A model generated the notes under the pieces. It saw only the letters and a list, made by a program, of their open reading frames with translations, ran no database searches and was not told the DNA's origin. Both the position numbers and the translations under genes were made by a program. A DNA stretch of 64,000 nucleotides from Serripes groenlandicus (taxonomy: Eukaryota; Mollusca; Bivalvia; Cardiida; Cardiidae), in the NCBI GenBank assembly GCA_031761405.1, contig JASEVX010000001.1:204837675-204901674 (forward strand). The letters run 5' to 3'. Positions 1 through 10,450 of this stretch are shown here, piece by piece; positions within the stretch are counted from its first letter, which is position 1; each line of letters opens with the position of its first letter.

Positions 1-44
1 GCTGCAGAGGCGTCAGAAAGTGTCTATATGAGGGAAAGGGTTAA
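1..44 (+). mobile_element. TTAA-MITE, right end
   Basis: Only the last 44 bp, from CTGCAGAGGCGTCAG to GGGAAAGGGTTAA, is in the window. Family name used below: TTAA-MITE, a foldback element of about 230 bp with ends TTAACCCTTTCCC / GGGAAAGGGTTAA, inner arms CTGCAGCAGACGACTTT / AAAGTCGTCTGCTGCAG, and a central palindrome GAAATTGCTC...GAGCAATTTC. Plus strand means the unpaired 45-bp segment lies left of the centre. Confidence 0.85.
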
Positions 45-146
45 AATAATGTTCATTTGGTAAAATCAACATAGTTTGTTCAAGTTAAATTGATTGGTCG
101 AAATACATGGCAACCAGGGGACAAGACTGGTTTCACTTTTTGGCCT

Positions 147-344
147 ATAACCCTTTCACACATGCAATCAGAGACATATGTCTCTGATGCAATACATCTG
201 CAGTACCTTGGAATTATCAAGTCCTAAAAATAGAAAATCTTTACAAATGATAGTTTGATTAATTATTGAGTTGAAATAATTATGGCTAATGGAGAATTTG
301 CTAATTATGTGCGAAATGATTACTTCTATTTGCGAAATGGTTAA
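147..344. mobile_element. TTAA-MITE, degenerate copy
   Basis: Weak ends (ATAACCCTTTCAC, GCGAAATGGTTAA) and a decayed middle; shares its right TTAA with the next copy. Confidence 0.4.
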
Positions 345-570
345 CCCTTTCCCACCTATAGACGCATTTTGATGCATCTGCAGCAGACAACTTCCGAAAA
401 CATCGTGACAAAAGGAGAAATTGCTTAAAACGAGTAATTTTTCCTTTTGCCACAATGTTTTCAACTTTTTTCAGTAATTATACCTACAATTATAGAGATT
501 TTCCATACTTTTAAGAAGACATGTTCAAAGTCGTCTGCTGTAGATTTGCTGTATGTGGGAAAGGGCTTAA
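341..570 (-). mobile_element. TTAA-MITE, complete
   Basis: Exactly 230 bp, TTAA at both ends, centre around 420-440. Confidence 0.85.
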
Positions 571-897
571 TTACATAGATCAGAATAATGTAAATTTCGA
601 TCTTGTCATCATGGGCACAAACTTAGCCAGAGCTCTAGATAAGGCAAGTACATGTATTTCAAATTATTAAATCTTTATTTGATACTCAAACCCTATGTTA
701 TGGGTACTCAAAATAATTGTCTCAGTCAAAAGATTCTTTTGAGTACCCACAACAAAGGGTTTGCTTGAGTTATAACTAAAATCTATGTGGTAAAATACCA
801 GTTTACTCCTCCTTATCTAGTCCTCTGCTTAGCTAAGTCTTCCAGGACTTCATGTACCCTGGTTTGTCAGTTACCTTCAAGCAGATGACTATGACTT

Positions 898-1077
898 AAC
901 CCTTCCCCACATATTGGCACTCCCCAGTCGTGGCACGATGCTCATTGTGGAGTGCCCTTTGGCAAGGCACATTTTCTAGCCTAGTACTGGTTTGTTTACC
1001 CAGGGATCTTGAATAAGTGAACTGTTGCCGTGATATAACTGAAATAATGTTGAAAACGGTGTAAAACCCCAATAAAA
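898..1077 (+). mobile_element. SINE-C, 5' truncated
   Basis: From GTGGAGTGCCC and GGCAAGGCAC to the module GTGATATAACTGAAATAATG and the tail GTAAAACCCCAATAAAAC. The head is replaced by a short MITE-like start. Confidence 0.65.
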
Positions 1078-1125
1078 CAAATAAAACATATTGGCACTTT
1101 CTGACACCCCTGCAGCAGACAACAT

Positions 1126-1424
1126 TTTAAAATAAAGCTGAAATTGCTCATAATGAATTTATTGAGATAACTTTGAAAACAACATGAAAACCCCAATAAA
1201 ACAATTAACCCTTTCCCACATCCAATAATTCTGCAGCAGGCGACTTTGAAAACCTATTGACAAAAACATGAAAAATCTTTATTATTGAGAGTTTAATTAT
1301 AAAAAAGAGGCGTCAAAAAGCGTCTTTATGTGGGAAAGGGTTAAAAAAAAGCAGAAATTGCTCATAATGAATTTATTGAAATAACTTTGAAAACAACTTT
1401 AAAATCCCAATAAAACGATTAAAA
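1126..1424. repeat. 75-bp direct duplication flanking a MITE
   Basis: The segment GAAATTGCTCATAATGAATT ... CCCCAATAAAAC appears at about 1128-1206 and again at 1350-1424, on either side of the MITE at 1205-1344. Confidence 0.6.
1205..1344 (+). mobile_element. TTAA-MITE, centre-deleted
   Basis: 140 bp; both TTAA ends intact but the central palindrome and right inner arm are missing. Confidence 0.8.
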
Positions 1425-1573
1425 GCTAGTTAAGCATCCATGAAATAGATATCAAGAGTGGTTAATCTAAGTGGTAAGAACCTTCTTCACAATAATTGGT
1501 GTATCAATGTAGGAGTTGAACCAATGACCGCATGTATAGGTGATAAGACGTTTTTGTCATTTTTTGTTTTCAG

Positions 1574-1624
1574 TTTTTATTGTTGAAGCAGAAGGAAAAG
1601 ATGTAGAGAGATGTCTTAGAGCAG
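1574..1624 (+). CDS. Racemase-like gene exon (VEAEG strand)
   Basis: Exon of 51 nt between ttttgttttcag and gtaaat. It begins with the last two bases of a split codon and ends with one base of the next. It encodes FIVEAEGKDVERCLRA, aligning with the human SRR region around the metal-binding Glu210. No preceding exon was recognised to the left. Confidence 0.75.
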
Positions 1625-4600
1625 GTAAATTATCACATAGTTTATTGTTTGCGTAAGATACAAGAAATCTGCAGCAGACGACTTTGAAAGCATGTTAAAA
1701 TCAGAATGCGTCTACAAGGGGAAAATTAAATCCATATTAGTAGATTCTTTAAACAGCTGAATGGCACAATCAAACTGTTCAAATGCAGAAGCAGATATGA
1801 ATATACTCAGGTCACAAATTTACGTCTGCATGTACATTTTCTTGAATATTGTTTGCGTAAGATATATCTAAATGTTTACAGGATATGCATCTGCTTTTAA
1901 AACATCTGAAGAAAAGTACAAAACATCTATAAAATTGGAAGTATAATTTATATATAGAGTTGAAAACATTGTGGAAAAGGAAGGAATGTCCCAAAACAAG
2001 CAATTCCCCCTTTTCGCACAATATATAAAAGTTATCCTCTGCAATGAAGCAGGAGGTCTATTATGCCAATTTTTTGGGAGGAGTATATAGTCGCCATTTA
2101 GTCTAACCTTATGTGTTTTCATCCCTCTTTTTGCCCTTTTAATTTCTATCTTTACATCTTTTGTCTGGGCTATTTCTCAGCAACCACTTCCTTGAATTCT
2201 ATGAAGCTAAAACAGAAAGCTCTACTAACAAGAAAATGTGCATATTATCAACATATTCCAGTTGATGATTTTTCAAAGAGTTATTGCCCTTTAAATTTCT
2301 ATCTGTACATCTTTTGTCAGGGCCATTTCTTAGCAATCACTGACTTGAATTAAATGTAACTTTATGGCAAGTTTCACTAACAAGAGAAAAGTGCATATTA
2401 TCAACACATACCGATGATTCTACACATAGTTATTGCCCTTTTAATTTCTTTTTATACATCTTTTGTCCGGGCTATTTCTCAGCAACCACTTCCTTAAATG
2501 GGAAGACTTGAATTAAATGTAACTTTATGGCAAGCTTCACTAACAAGAGGAGATGTGCATATTATAAACACATACCGATGATTTTTATACGCCCGTTTTG
2601 AAAAAATGGGACATATTATGGCGAGGCGTTGTCCGTCCATCTGTCCGTCCTTCCATCCGTGTTTTTTTGACCGGCCTACTCCTCCTACACCATTTAAGAT
2701 ATTGATGCCAAACTTGGTAGGAATAATCACCAGAACATGATATTGTGTGCGCCCATTAAGGAGGTAAATATATACCAATTACCTAGAGTTATGCCCCTTT
2801 TTAGACTTAAAAAATGTTGTCTGGCCTACTCCTCCTACACCGTATAAGATATTGATGCCAAACTTGGTAGAAATAATCACCAGCACATGATATTGTGTGC
2901 GCCCAAAAAGGAGGTAACTCTGTACCTATTTCCTAGAGTTATGCCCCTTTTTAGACTTAAAAAAATGTTGTCCGTCCTACTCCTCCTACGCCGTATAAGA
3001 TATTGATGCCAAACTTGGTATAATAATCACCAGCACATGATATTGTGAATGCCCGAAGAGGAGGTAACTCCATACCTATTTCCTAGAGTTATGCCCCTTT
3101 TTAGACTTAAAAAAAATCCAAAATTCACATTTCCTTCAATATCTCTAGAACAGATATTATTTTGAAAATTTATATTTGTGTTTAGTATCATAAGACAATA
3201 TCACATACCAAGTTCCAGAAATGTGACTGTTATTATGACAAAATTATTCCCCTTTTTTAGACTTATAAAATTTCCGAAAATTCATATTTCCTTAAATATC
3301 TTAACTTTAATATTATTAAATCATCAAATATTATTAAATCATCTGAAGCCAAGTTGATAACCAAGTCCCGTTACTGTCACTTTCGTTTTCGACAAATTAT
3401 TACCATTTTTATAAACACCTTTTTCGTTATTCGACAAACTCAATTTCAGACAACTAATTCAGCAGCCAACAAATGATTACAACTCCACCATTGACTTAAT
3501 TTTTACAAATTTTGCCAATGAAGACGGTGCTGCAGGAACTTGTGAAACCTATTACTCAGATCATAAACTATACTGAACAGGATTTCAAACTGTACCATAT
3601 TCATGCTTTTTGACAATATACATGTACAATACTAATTTACGGAATTTGTGACACTTCTCTGGATTCTTAGGATTCAAAATCATGATCAAAACGTTTAGAT
3701 ATAGATAAAAGGATAACCAAAATAGTGTCAATTTATCAAGAAAATTGCCAAACTTTTTGTGACACATAATTTCAACAATAACTGTACTGCTACTACATGT
3801 GACACTATAATTGTTCAGCATTTAGAATCTTCAGACTGCCAATAACCTGACCTGCATCTGAACACTGGCTCATACTATAGTCTGTTAACATATTGTTGGG
3901 GCAATCTACCAAAAATGTTGTTTTTATCCTTTGCTGCACTCTAGAGGCCACATTTGTTAAGTGATGTATGTATTAATGCTTTAACTTTGAATGCATGCTT
4001 ACAAATCATACAATCAATGAGTATCTTAAAAGGCATCACTCAAATCAATTTTTATCACATATGACCCTTTCCTAAACTATGCCCCTTTCATGAACTTCCT
4101 TTAGTGATAGTTCTAGTTTGTGAATGCATCGAGTACCATGCACAGCCTTCCTGACGGGTGTATTTTGTGGCAATTTGGTACTCTTGTTCACATAGTTATT
4201 GCCCTTTTAATTTCTTTTTATACCGGTACATTTTTTGTCCGGGCTATTTCTCAGCAACCACTTCCTTGAACTCTATGAAGTTATATGGAAAGCTCCACTA
4301 TGTGAATATTATCAACACGTTCCAGTTGATGATTTTTCAAAGAGTTATTAAATGTAACTTTATGTAAAGCTTTACTAACAAGAAACCGCTGAAGACGGTA
4401 AGGCCGGATTGTCGGCAATTTGACCTTGAAAATCGACAAACCAAGGTCAAGGTCAAACTAACCATCGAAATCAATAGACCTTGTTACTTGTTATCTTCAG
4501 GCAAAGTTTCAAGTTTGTAACCCTTTCCAGTGCTGAGATTTTGCCTCGACCTGAAACTTTAACCAAAATGTTGACAGACAGACAGACGGACAGACGGACA

Positions 4601-7600
4601 TCGCCAATCTATAGACCGGAATTGCTAGAGCAATCCAGCCAACAAAAGGAGATGTGTATATTATCACCATGTTCTAGGTCAATGATTTTTCAAGGAGTTA
4701 TTGCTGTTTTATTAGATTGACTTTTCTATGAAAAGGCAAGCTATCCTTCTCGTCTCAGCGTTGGCGTCTGTGTCATACCTCGGTTAAGTTTTTGTACCCC
4801 CTCACTATTTTTCAAAACCATTATAGATATTCTTTTGAAACTTACAATTGTTCACCATCATTACATCCATCAACAGAAAAGAATACATAATTCTGTCAAG
4901 GTTTTTGTAAGTATTATGGCCCTTTTTCAATTTAGAATTTTGGTTTTTCGTACTCCACTTTTTTTCAAAACCATTAGAGATATAGCTTATACGCTTACAA
5001 TACTTATTTACCATCATTACTTCCATCAAAAGACCAGAGTACATAAATCTATGAAGGTTTTTGTCAGAATAATGGCCCTTTTTGCGACTTAGTTACATTG
5101 AATCTAGGTAAAGTCCAATTATTTACGTATTCTTTAAGATATTGCTGTAAAACTTGGAATACTTGTTAACATCATGACTCCTATCTGTAGACAAGAGCAG
5201 GAAAGTCTGTCAAGGTTTTTTGTTTTGCCTATATCTGCAAAAGAAATTATTTTATTGTCAGGCACTTAAAAGTCGAGCTCTTGTATAATATGATATAGGA
5301 CTTTGTGTCCGAGCCATTTTTCAGCAACCACCAGACGTAATTCTATGATATTTAAAGGGAAGCAAGAGGTGATGTGTATATTATCAACATATTACCGCTG
5401 AATGATTTTTCACAGAATTATGACCCTTTGAATTCTATATAGTATGATATATACGACTATGTGTGTCTGTGCTATTTCTCAGCCATGACATGTTTGACCG
5501 GTATCAACTAACAAGTCTTATTGTAAGAGTAATTGTGTGATTTATATTATAACATGTTTTCAGTGAAAGTTAACAATAAAAACATTATCATCCTCCATCA
5601 TTCAATCTCGTTAACTCACTCATTATATACAAATGTACATATATCATATAAGTAAAATTACTATTTCTACTTTTGTACTTGCATTTTTACTATTTACTTA
5701 CTTATCACCATTTGATTTTGCTACATATAGCAACATTCCTATGTCCTCGCTAACTTAGCAAGAAGTGTGGGTGAGCTATTGTGTGACTCACAATCCGTTG
5801 TCTGTTAGTCTGTTCACATTTTCCTGCAAACATTTCTTCTTTTCCTAATCTAATCCAATGGACTAAGTAAAAAAACACCACAGTAATGTTCCCTAGTTGG
5901 TCGTCTTTTAAAATTGTTCAAAGAATTAAGTTCTATGTAGAACGTTGTGGGAAAAATATCATCTCTAAAAATATTCATGTCAAAAAGTGCTGGCACGATT
6001 TGAAAAATTAATTGATACAAATGTTCCTTAGGTGACCTCTACCAAGATTGTTCAAATTATTCTGATCTGGGGAAAAACATTGCTGCCAGGGGGCGGAGCT
6101 TCATGTCCTTATATGAGTAGAAAAAAAACACTATAAAAATATCATTGCTGCCAGGGGGCGGAGCTTCTTGTCTTTATATGATTATAGAAAAAAACACTAT
6201 AACAATCTTCTTGTCCAAAAGAAATGGACTATTTGAAAATACATTGGAACAAATGCTTCTTGGGTGACCCTCTATTGCGGTTGTTGAAATATTTTCTAAT
6301 CCATGTAAATTATGGCCGTCAGATGGCGAGGCTTGTTTTCCTTATGCAAGTCAAAATCCTTCTTGTCCAAAAACACTGGCCCAATTTGAAAATAGTTTGG
6401 CACAAACATTCCTTCTACCAAGATTGTTGAAATTATTCTGATCCATTTAAAAACATGGCCAACAGGGGGCTTTTTTTATTTTCCTTATATGTATATAGTA
6501 ACAACATTGAAAACTATTTAAGTGCTGTTAAATCAGATGAGCAATATAAGACCATCATAGTCCTCTTATTTACTGACATATGAGCACTTGAAACAAGTGA
6601 ACAGTTGAACACTCTTGTATAATTTACAGGTGACAGACTGTGGCCGAATCCTCCTCAGTTTCTGGACACTATCGCCGATGGTATTCGATTACAACAGTTA
6701 GGTCAGCTGACCTGGCCAATCATTTTAGACCTTGTTGAAAAAGATGTCTTCTCTGCGGTATAATATCAAACTTCTAGCTTATTTAAACAATTTTCTACTC
6801 TTCCACACTGAAACAATCCACCGAAAAGAACTTAGAATTGAGACAGATTAACTTACCTTCGTGAGAGAGTGTAGAAAATGTTATGGGAGAATAAGAGTGC
6901 AGGTCCGGCGACCAGATAAATTATATGATATGCCTTGATATTGCCAAAAATATATTACAAATTCTGCCAAAATAGGAGACAAAGCACTTTGCAAATGTTG
7001 TCACAGGTTATGATGAATCCTTTGTACACTGTTTTAAACCAGTGAGAAAGGTTTGGAACAAAATATGGGTCACAAAAACATTGTTAAATGCAATTTTAGT
7101 GCAAAGACAGTTTTGTATGCCATATTTCCTAGGTGCAAATCACATTAACCCTTTCCCACATACAACATATCTACAGCAGAAGACTTTGAAAGTATCTAGG
7201 CAAATGCATAGTAAAGCTCTATAAATGTAGGTATGATTACTGAAAGAGAGTTAAAAACATTGTGGCAAAAGGAGAAATTGCTCATTTTGAGCAATTTCTT
7301 CTTTTAGTATAATGTTTTAAAAAGTCATCTGCTGCAGAGGTGTCAGACAACATCTATATGTGGGAAAAGGTTAAAAGTGGTAAGGTTTTGTATACCACAT
7401 TTTTTTCTCTTGCGAAGATATAGCAGTACAGAGTAAAAATGGCCCAATGTGTGACTGGAACGTACAAAATTGTACTATTGTAACATGAAACTGTTTTGTT
7501 TTTTTGAAAAGAAGAAAAAATACTCTTGAGAAACATCGCCCAGTCAATGGTTTCAAACATGTTTGACTCAATTCAATTCAATTCAATTCAATTTCATTCA

Positions 7601-10034
7601 ATTTCTTTATTCATGTATTTAGGCCTCTGGCTCATATACATTTATATTTACAAATAATACAATATGAATGACACAATTGGAATGAGTTAAAGTACAGAAA
7701 CAATTTTTGAGATATATGTATTCTTAAATATTGAAATAGTTATATGATTATAAACATACAAGTTAGCTATACAGTGGCATGACAATGCTCTGCCCACACC
7801 TTTAGTATAGTCAGAGAAAGATGTTGTTTCTCCTTATTCCCAAGACCTGGCACCATGCTAATTCTTTCTTTTAAACACTTTGCAACATATAAACACATTT
7901 TGGCGCATCTGCGGCAGACGACTTCTGAATAATTTGTGGCAAAAGCAAAAATTCCTTGTTATGAGTAATTTCTTCAATTGCCACAATGTTTTCAACTCTA
8001 TACAATAAGCATGCTTTTATTATATAGAGATATTTAAATTTTTGTCCAGACATTTACAAAGTTGTCTGCTGTAGATTATGTTGTAGGGGGAAAATTTTAA
8101 AATTAAAATCCACATTAAACAATACAATTCGAACATCCCTTGCAATTATTGAATAGAGTTAAAAATATTGTTTCAAAAGGATTAATTTCTGAATTTCTCC
8201 ATTTGCCATAATGCTTTTGAAATTTGTCTGCGGTATAAAGATAGTTATTGCTTTTATTCACAGAATAATGAAGAAATGATAGAGGGCATGAAATTCTCTT
8301 TTCAAAGAATGAAGGTGAGTTCATCTATTTACATTTTCAACAATTAATTGCAAAGAACAATTTGAATGAATCATACAATGTGTTTTGAACACTTTTCTAT
8401 TAGTTGTATATACAGCCTCGATGGTGCAGTGGTAGAGCATCCCCTACAGGTGCTGAAGGTCACAGATTCAATCCCCGGCTGGGTCATACCAAAGATTGTA
8501 GTAATGGCTGTCCTCCTTGGCACTCAGGGTTGTGGGGTTAGCATTATGACTGACTGGCTGGATAAATTTAACCAGTAGTACTGGTAACTACGGTAACCCA
8601 GAAAACGCCATGATAAAACCGATTTAATTTTCAATGCAGGATAAAACAACAAAAACATCAATGTATAAGAAAAGATGACTTTCAAATATTGCACTGTCGG
8701 CATAAAGATATAAGTGAAAATATCCCCCCATGCATCATTTTCAAAGCAGACTAGATAGAAATAATTCAAGTTTGCGATATGGGCATGTAAGGGAAACTGT
8801 GTTTTTCAACCAATCAAGATGGCTTGAATACTTTTTGTCATTTAACCCTTTGCCTCATACGACAATTCTGCAGCAGACGAATTTTATCATATTTTGTCAA
8901 AAAATAGAAAATCTCTATAATTAAATGGATAACCTATGGCTAGAAAACATTGTGGCAAAAGGAAAAATTGCTCGTTTTTAGCAATTTCTTCTTTTGTCGC
9001 TACGTTTTCAAAACGCCGTCTGCTGCATAGGCGTCAGTAAGCGTCTGTATGAGGGAAAGGGTTAAAAGAATTATTTCAGCAAATTTCTTGAAATCTAACA
9101 GGCAGTTTCGGAGGAGGAAACAGTTTTGTCATTTTACCCCCTTTCTGATGCCTCAGTATCCAGACTTCAACAAGAAATTTATTCTTTCATGTTTTGTGAA
9201 AGATTACTATCTAAAGAAGGTTGTTACTTTGAAGTTTGGTTGAAATTGAGCTAGTAGTTGAATTGTTACATAACGCACATAGAGTGATCGCAACCTTGTG
9301 CTCTAATGAGCTAAAACATTAATTTGACGCTTTCTGACGCCTCTGCAGCAGACAGCCTTTTGAAAACATAGTGACAAAAGAAGAAATTGCTCAAAACGAG
9401 CAATTTCTCCTTTTGCCACAATGTTTTCCACTTTAAGTCATAGGTTATCCTTTCAATTATAGTGATTTTCTATATTTTGACAAAATATGTTCAAAGTCGT
9501 CTGCTGCAGGATTGTTGTATGAGGGAAAGGGTTAAGTCATAGGTTATCGATTCAATTATAGAGATTTTCTATTTTTTGACAAAGTATGTACTGAGTCGTC
9601 TGCTGCAGAATTGTCATATGAGGGAAAGGTTAAGCCCCGGTGGCTGGGGGACACTCAATAAAAATGGCCGATACAATCTTACCCTTGCTTGAACTGTAGG
9701 AATTCCTGGAACCGACAAAATGTGTCTGAATGATTTGAGTCAATGCAACTCTTGAGCTGCAGCAGGTGGTATTGGTTTCTTACCTTATAATTATAGTTTT
9801 ATCTCTATGTAAATAAAACAAACATAAGTCTGTAAATAGTTATTGATCTAAGAGAGATGTTAACTTCTCCTTTCTTTATCTTCATAAAAGATGGTGATTG
9901 AGGCTGCTTCCGGTGCCGGTGTTGCTGCTGCGATGTCTCAAAGATTAAGGAATATGGACCCTAGTTTGAAAAACATCGGTGTTATTCTGTGTGGCGGAAA
10001 TGTGGACATTGATCAGTTACCATGGTTGCAATGA
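1574..10034 (+). CDS. Serine racemase / threonine dehydratase-family PLP enzyme, C-terminal exons (5' partial)
   Basis: Four exons join in frame: 1574-1624, 6630-6757, 8264-8314 and 9891-10034, all with AG acceptors and GT donors and ending at TGA 10032-10034. The 123 or so residues match the C-terminal third of serine racemase: VEAEG strand, the TIADGI motif, TWPII, and the closing GGNVD glycine-rich phosphate-loop region. Enzymes of this family are cytosolic, PLP-dependent, and racemise or dehydrate serine or threonine; in molluscs close relatives also act as aspartate racemases. The catalytic lysine and the serine-loop residues that separate these activities lie upstream of the window, so substrate cannot be called. 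Length from the VEAEG strand to the stop is slightly shorter than in human SRR. Introns carry satellite elements and MITEs. Confidence 0.85.
2580..4190. mobile_element. Satellite-bearing (Helitron/pearl-like) element
   Basis: Starts near TTTTTATACGCCCGTTTTGA with a CCGTCC-rich stretch and ends near GACGGGTGTATTTTGTGGC, GGTACTCTTGTT. Inside are three units of 150-151 bp (starts 2673, 2823, about 2974) with CCTACTCCTCCTACACC and ACTTGGTAG. The middle, 3120-4050, is decayed. Confidence 0.55.
4382..4638. mobile_element. Short unclassified insertion in the 148-bp array
   Basis: Contains repeated AAGGTCAAGGTCAAAC-type sequence and GACAGACAGACGGACAGACG. Its borders are set by the resumption of the array monomer on both sides. 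Confidence 0.5.
4751..5520. repeat. Diverged array-like repeats
   Basis: Two long related segments (CATCATTACATCCATCAACA near 4857 and CATCATTACTTCCATCAAAA near 5012; CTTTTTCAATT / CTTTTTGCGAC) and later pieces related to the 2100-2580 monomer (GAGCCATTTTTCAGCAACCA near 5310). Non-coding. Confidence 0.5.
5521..5749. other. Intron sequence without recognised features
   Basis: AT-rich, includes TACTATTTACTTACT runs; nothing else seen. Confidence 0.4.
5750..6573 (+). mobile_element. Pearl-like element with internal repeats
   Basis: Opens near GGTGAGCTATTGTGTGACTC and closes GAGCAATATAAGACCATC...CTCTTATT. Units contain CAGGGGGCGGAGCTTC, TTCTTGTCC(A)AAAG and CCTCTACCAAGATTGTTC. It ends about 56 bp before the acceptor of the racemase exon at 6630. 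Confidence 0.6.
6630..6757 (+). CDS. Racemase-like gene exon (TIADGI / TWPII)
   Basis: Exon of 128 nt after tttacag, ending before gtataa. It completes a Gly codon from the previous exon and ends in phase 0. It carries the TIADGI and LTWPIILDLV segments that are hallmark blocks of the serine racemase family. Confidence 0.85.
7145..7374 (+). mobile_element. TTAA-MITE, complete
   Basis: 230 bp; ends CCCTTTCCCAC / GTGGGAAAAGG; centre GCTCATTTTGAGC. Confidence 0.85.
7569..7602. repeat. AATTC microsatellite
   Basis: Run of CAATT pentamers, slightly decayed at the right. Confidence 0.7.
7871..8100 (-). mobile_element. TTAA-MITE, diverged
   Basis: 230 bp between TTAAACACTTTGC and GGGGGAAAATTTTAA; terminal CCC lost, inner arms still visible. 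Confidence 0.65.
8264..8314 (+). CDS. Racemase-like gene exon (short helix)
   Basis: A 17-codon exon between ttattcacag and gtgagt, phase 0 on both sides. It encodes NNEEMIEGMKFSFQRMK, equivalent to the VTEDEIKCATQLVWERMK helix of human SRR. It is too short to show up as an ORF and was found by looking for the missing helix. A degenerate MITE arm runs up to about 20 bp before its acceptor. Confidence 0.8.
8412..8625 (+). mobile_element. SINE-A (tRNA-derived)
   Basis: Box A-like TGGTGCAGTGGTAGAGC and box B-like AGATTCAATCC about 40 bp later, then body TTGGCACTCAGGGTTG and CCAGTAGTACTGGTAAC, ending in the shared AACGCCATGATAAAACC-type tail. Confidence 0.75.
8842..9065 (+). mobile_element. TTAA-MITE, complete
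   Basis: 224 bp; CCTCATACGACAATTCTGCA subtype, right end TATGAGGGAAAGGGTTAA; centre GCTCGTTTTTAGC. Confidence 0.85.
9327..9633 (-). mobile_element. TTAA-MITE with tandemly duplicated right end
   Basis: The copy runs to TTAA at 9532-9535; its right 97 bp (from GTCATAGGTTATC to AGGGAAAGGTTAA) is then repeated at 9536-9633. The left TTAA end is missing. Confidence 0.75.
9891..10034 (+). CDS. Racemase-like gene terminal exon
   Basis: Starts after ttcataaaag, phase 0, and ends at TGA. It encodes the IEAASGAGVAAAMSQ helix (human IEPTAGVGVAAVLSQ) and the LCGGNVDID end (human LSGGNVDLT). The protein stops about 11 residues after GGNVD, earlier than human SRR. Confidence 0.88.
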   Translation: MVIEAASGAGVAAAMSQRLRNMDPSLKNIGVILCGGNVDIDQLPWLQ

Positions 10035-10049
10035 TAGAAACCTCGCCTC

Positions 10050-10268
10050 TCCTTCATTCAACAACCCTGCAGCACACAACTTTGAAAACATGTAGGAAAA
10101 AATATTGAAACTCTCTATAAATGAAAAAAAGAATGATTATTGAATAAAGTTGAAAACATTGTGGCAAAAGGAGATATTACTCATTATGAGCAATTTGTCC
10201 TTTTGCCACTATGTTTGCAAAAGACGTCTGCTGCAGATGCATCTGAATGTGACTGGGAAAGGGTTTCT
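10050..10268 (+). mobile_element. TTAA-MITE, degenerate, downstream of the racemase-like stop
   Basis: Left end CAACAACCCTGCAGCA, centre ACTCATTATGAGC, right GGGAAAGGGTTTC. It carries the AATAAA at 10143. Confidence 0.7.
10143..10148 (+). promoter_or_regulatory. Candidate poly(A) signal of the racemase-like gene
   Basis: First AATAAA after the stop codon at 10034, 109 bp downstream. It lies inside a degenerate TTAA-MITE, where sister copies read ATTGAATAGAGTTG; one A for G gives the hexamer. Use as a poly(A) signal is inferred. Confidence 0.4.
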
Positions 10269-10387
10269 AAGATGCCATTCGTAATGCCAAGTTTATACCA
10301 ACATAAACAGACCTATGATCTCTTTCTGTGTGTATTTATGTTTATTATACCCCCCGGCAAACAAAGTTTGGGGGGGTATATAGGAAT

Positions 10388-10412
10388 CACCCTGTCTGTC
10401 CGTCTGTCTGTC

Positions 10413-10443
<31 letters not shown>

Positions 10444-10447
10444 ATGT
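10388..10447 (+). repeat. CTGT/CCGT microsatellite
   Basis: Run of CTGT with interspersed CCGT tetramers inside the Helitron-like element. Confidence 0.85.
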
Positions 10448-10450
10448 CCA

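Larger units (their letters stand above)
2100..4750. repeat. 148-bp tandem array interrupted by two nested insertions
   Basis: Monomers share GTTATTGCCCTTTTAATTTC and GGGCTATTTCTCAGCAACCA, seen near 2130, 2280, 2427, 4195 and (partly) 4340 and 4690. The array is broken at about 2582 (resuming 4189) and 4382 (resuming 4639); both halves of each broken monomer fit together. Confidence 0.7.

Noticed and set aside
168..464. 98-codon minus-strand open frame
   Set aside because: It lies across two MITE copies; the peptide (LLQMHQNAS, HDVFGS...) is a translation of MITE arms and recurs in many other open frames here.
595..650. Possible upstream exon of the racemase-like gene (DLVIMGTNLARALDK)
   Set aside because: No good acceptor and no resemblance to the GGG(L/M)-containing region expected before the VEAEG strand.
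8412..8480. tRNA gene (box A/B-like sequences)
   Set aside because: No full cloverleaf; the sequence continues into a SINE body and several relatives with the same head are dispersed in the window.
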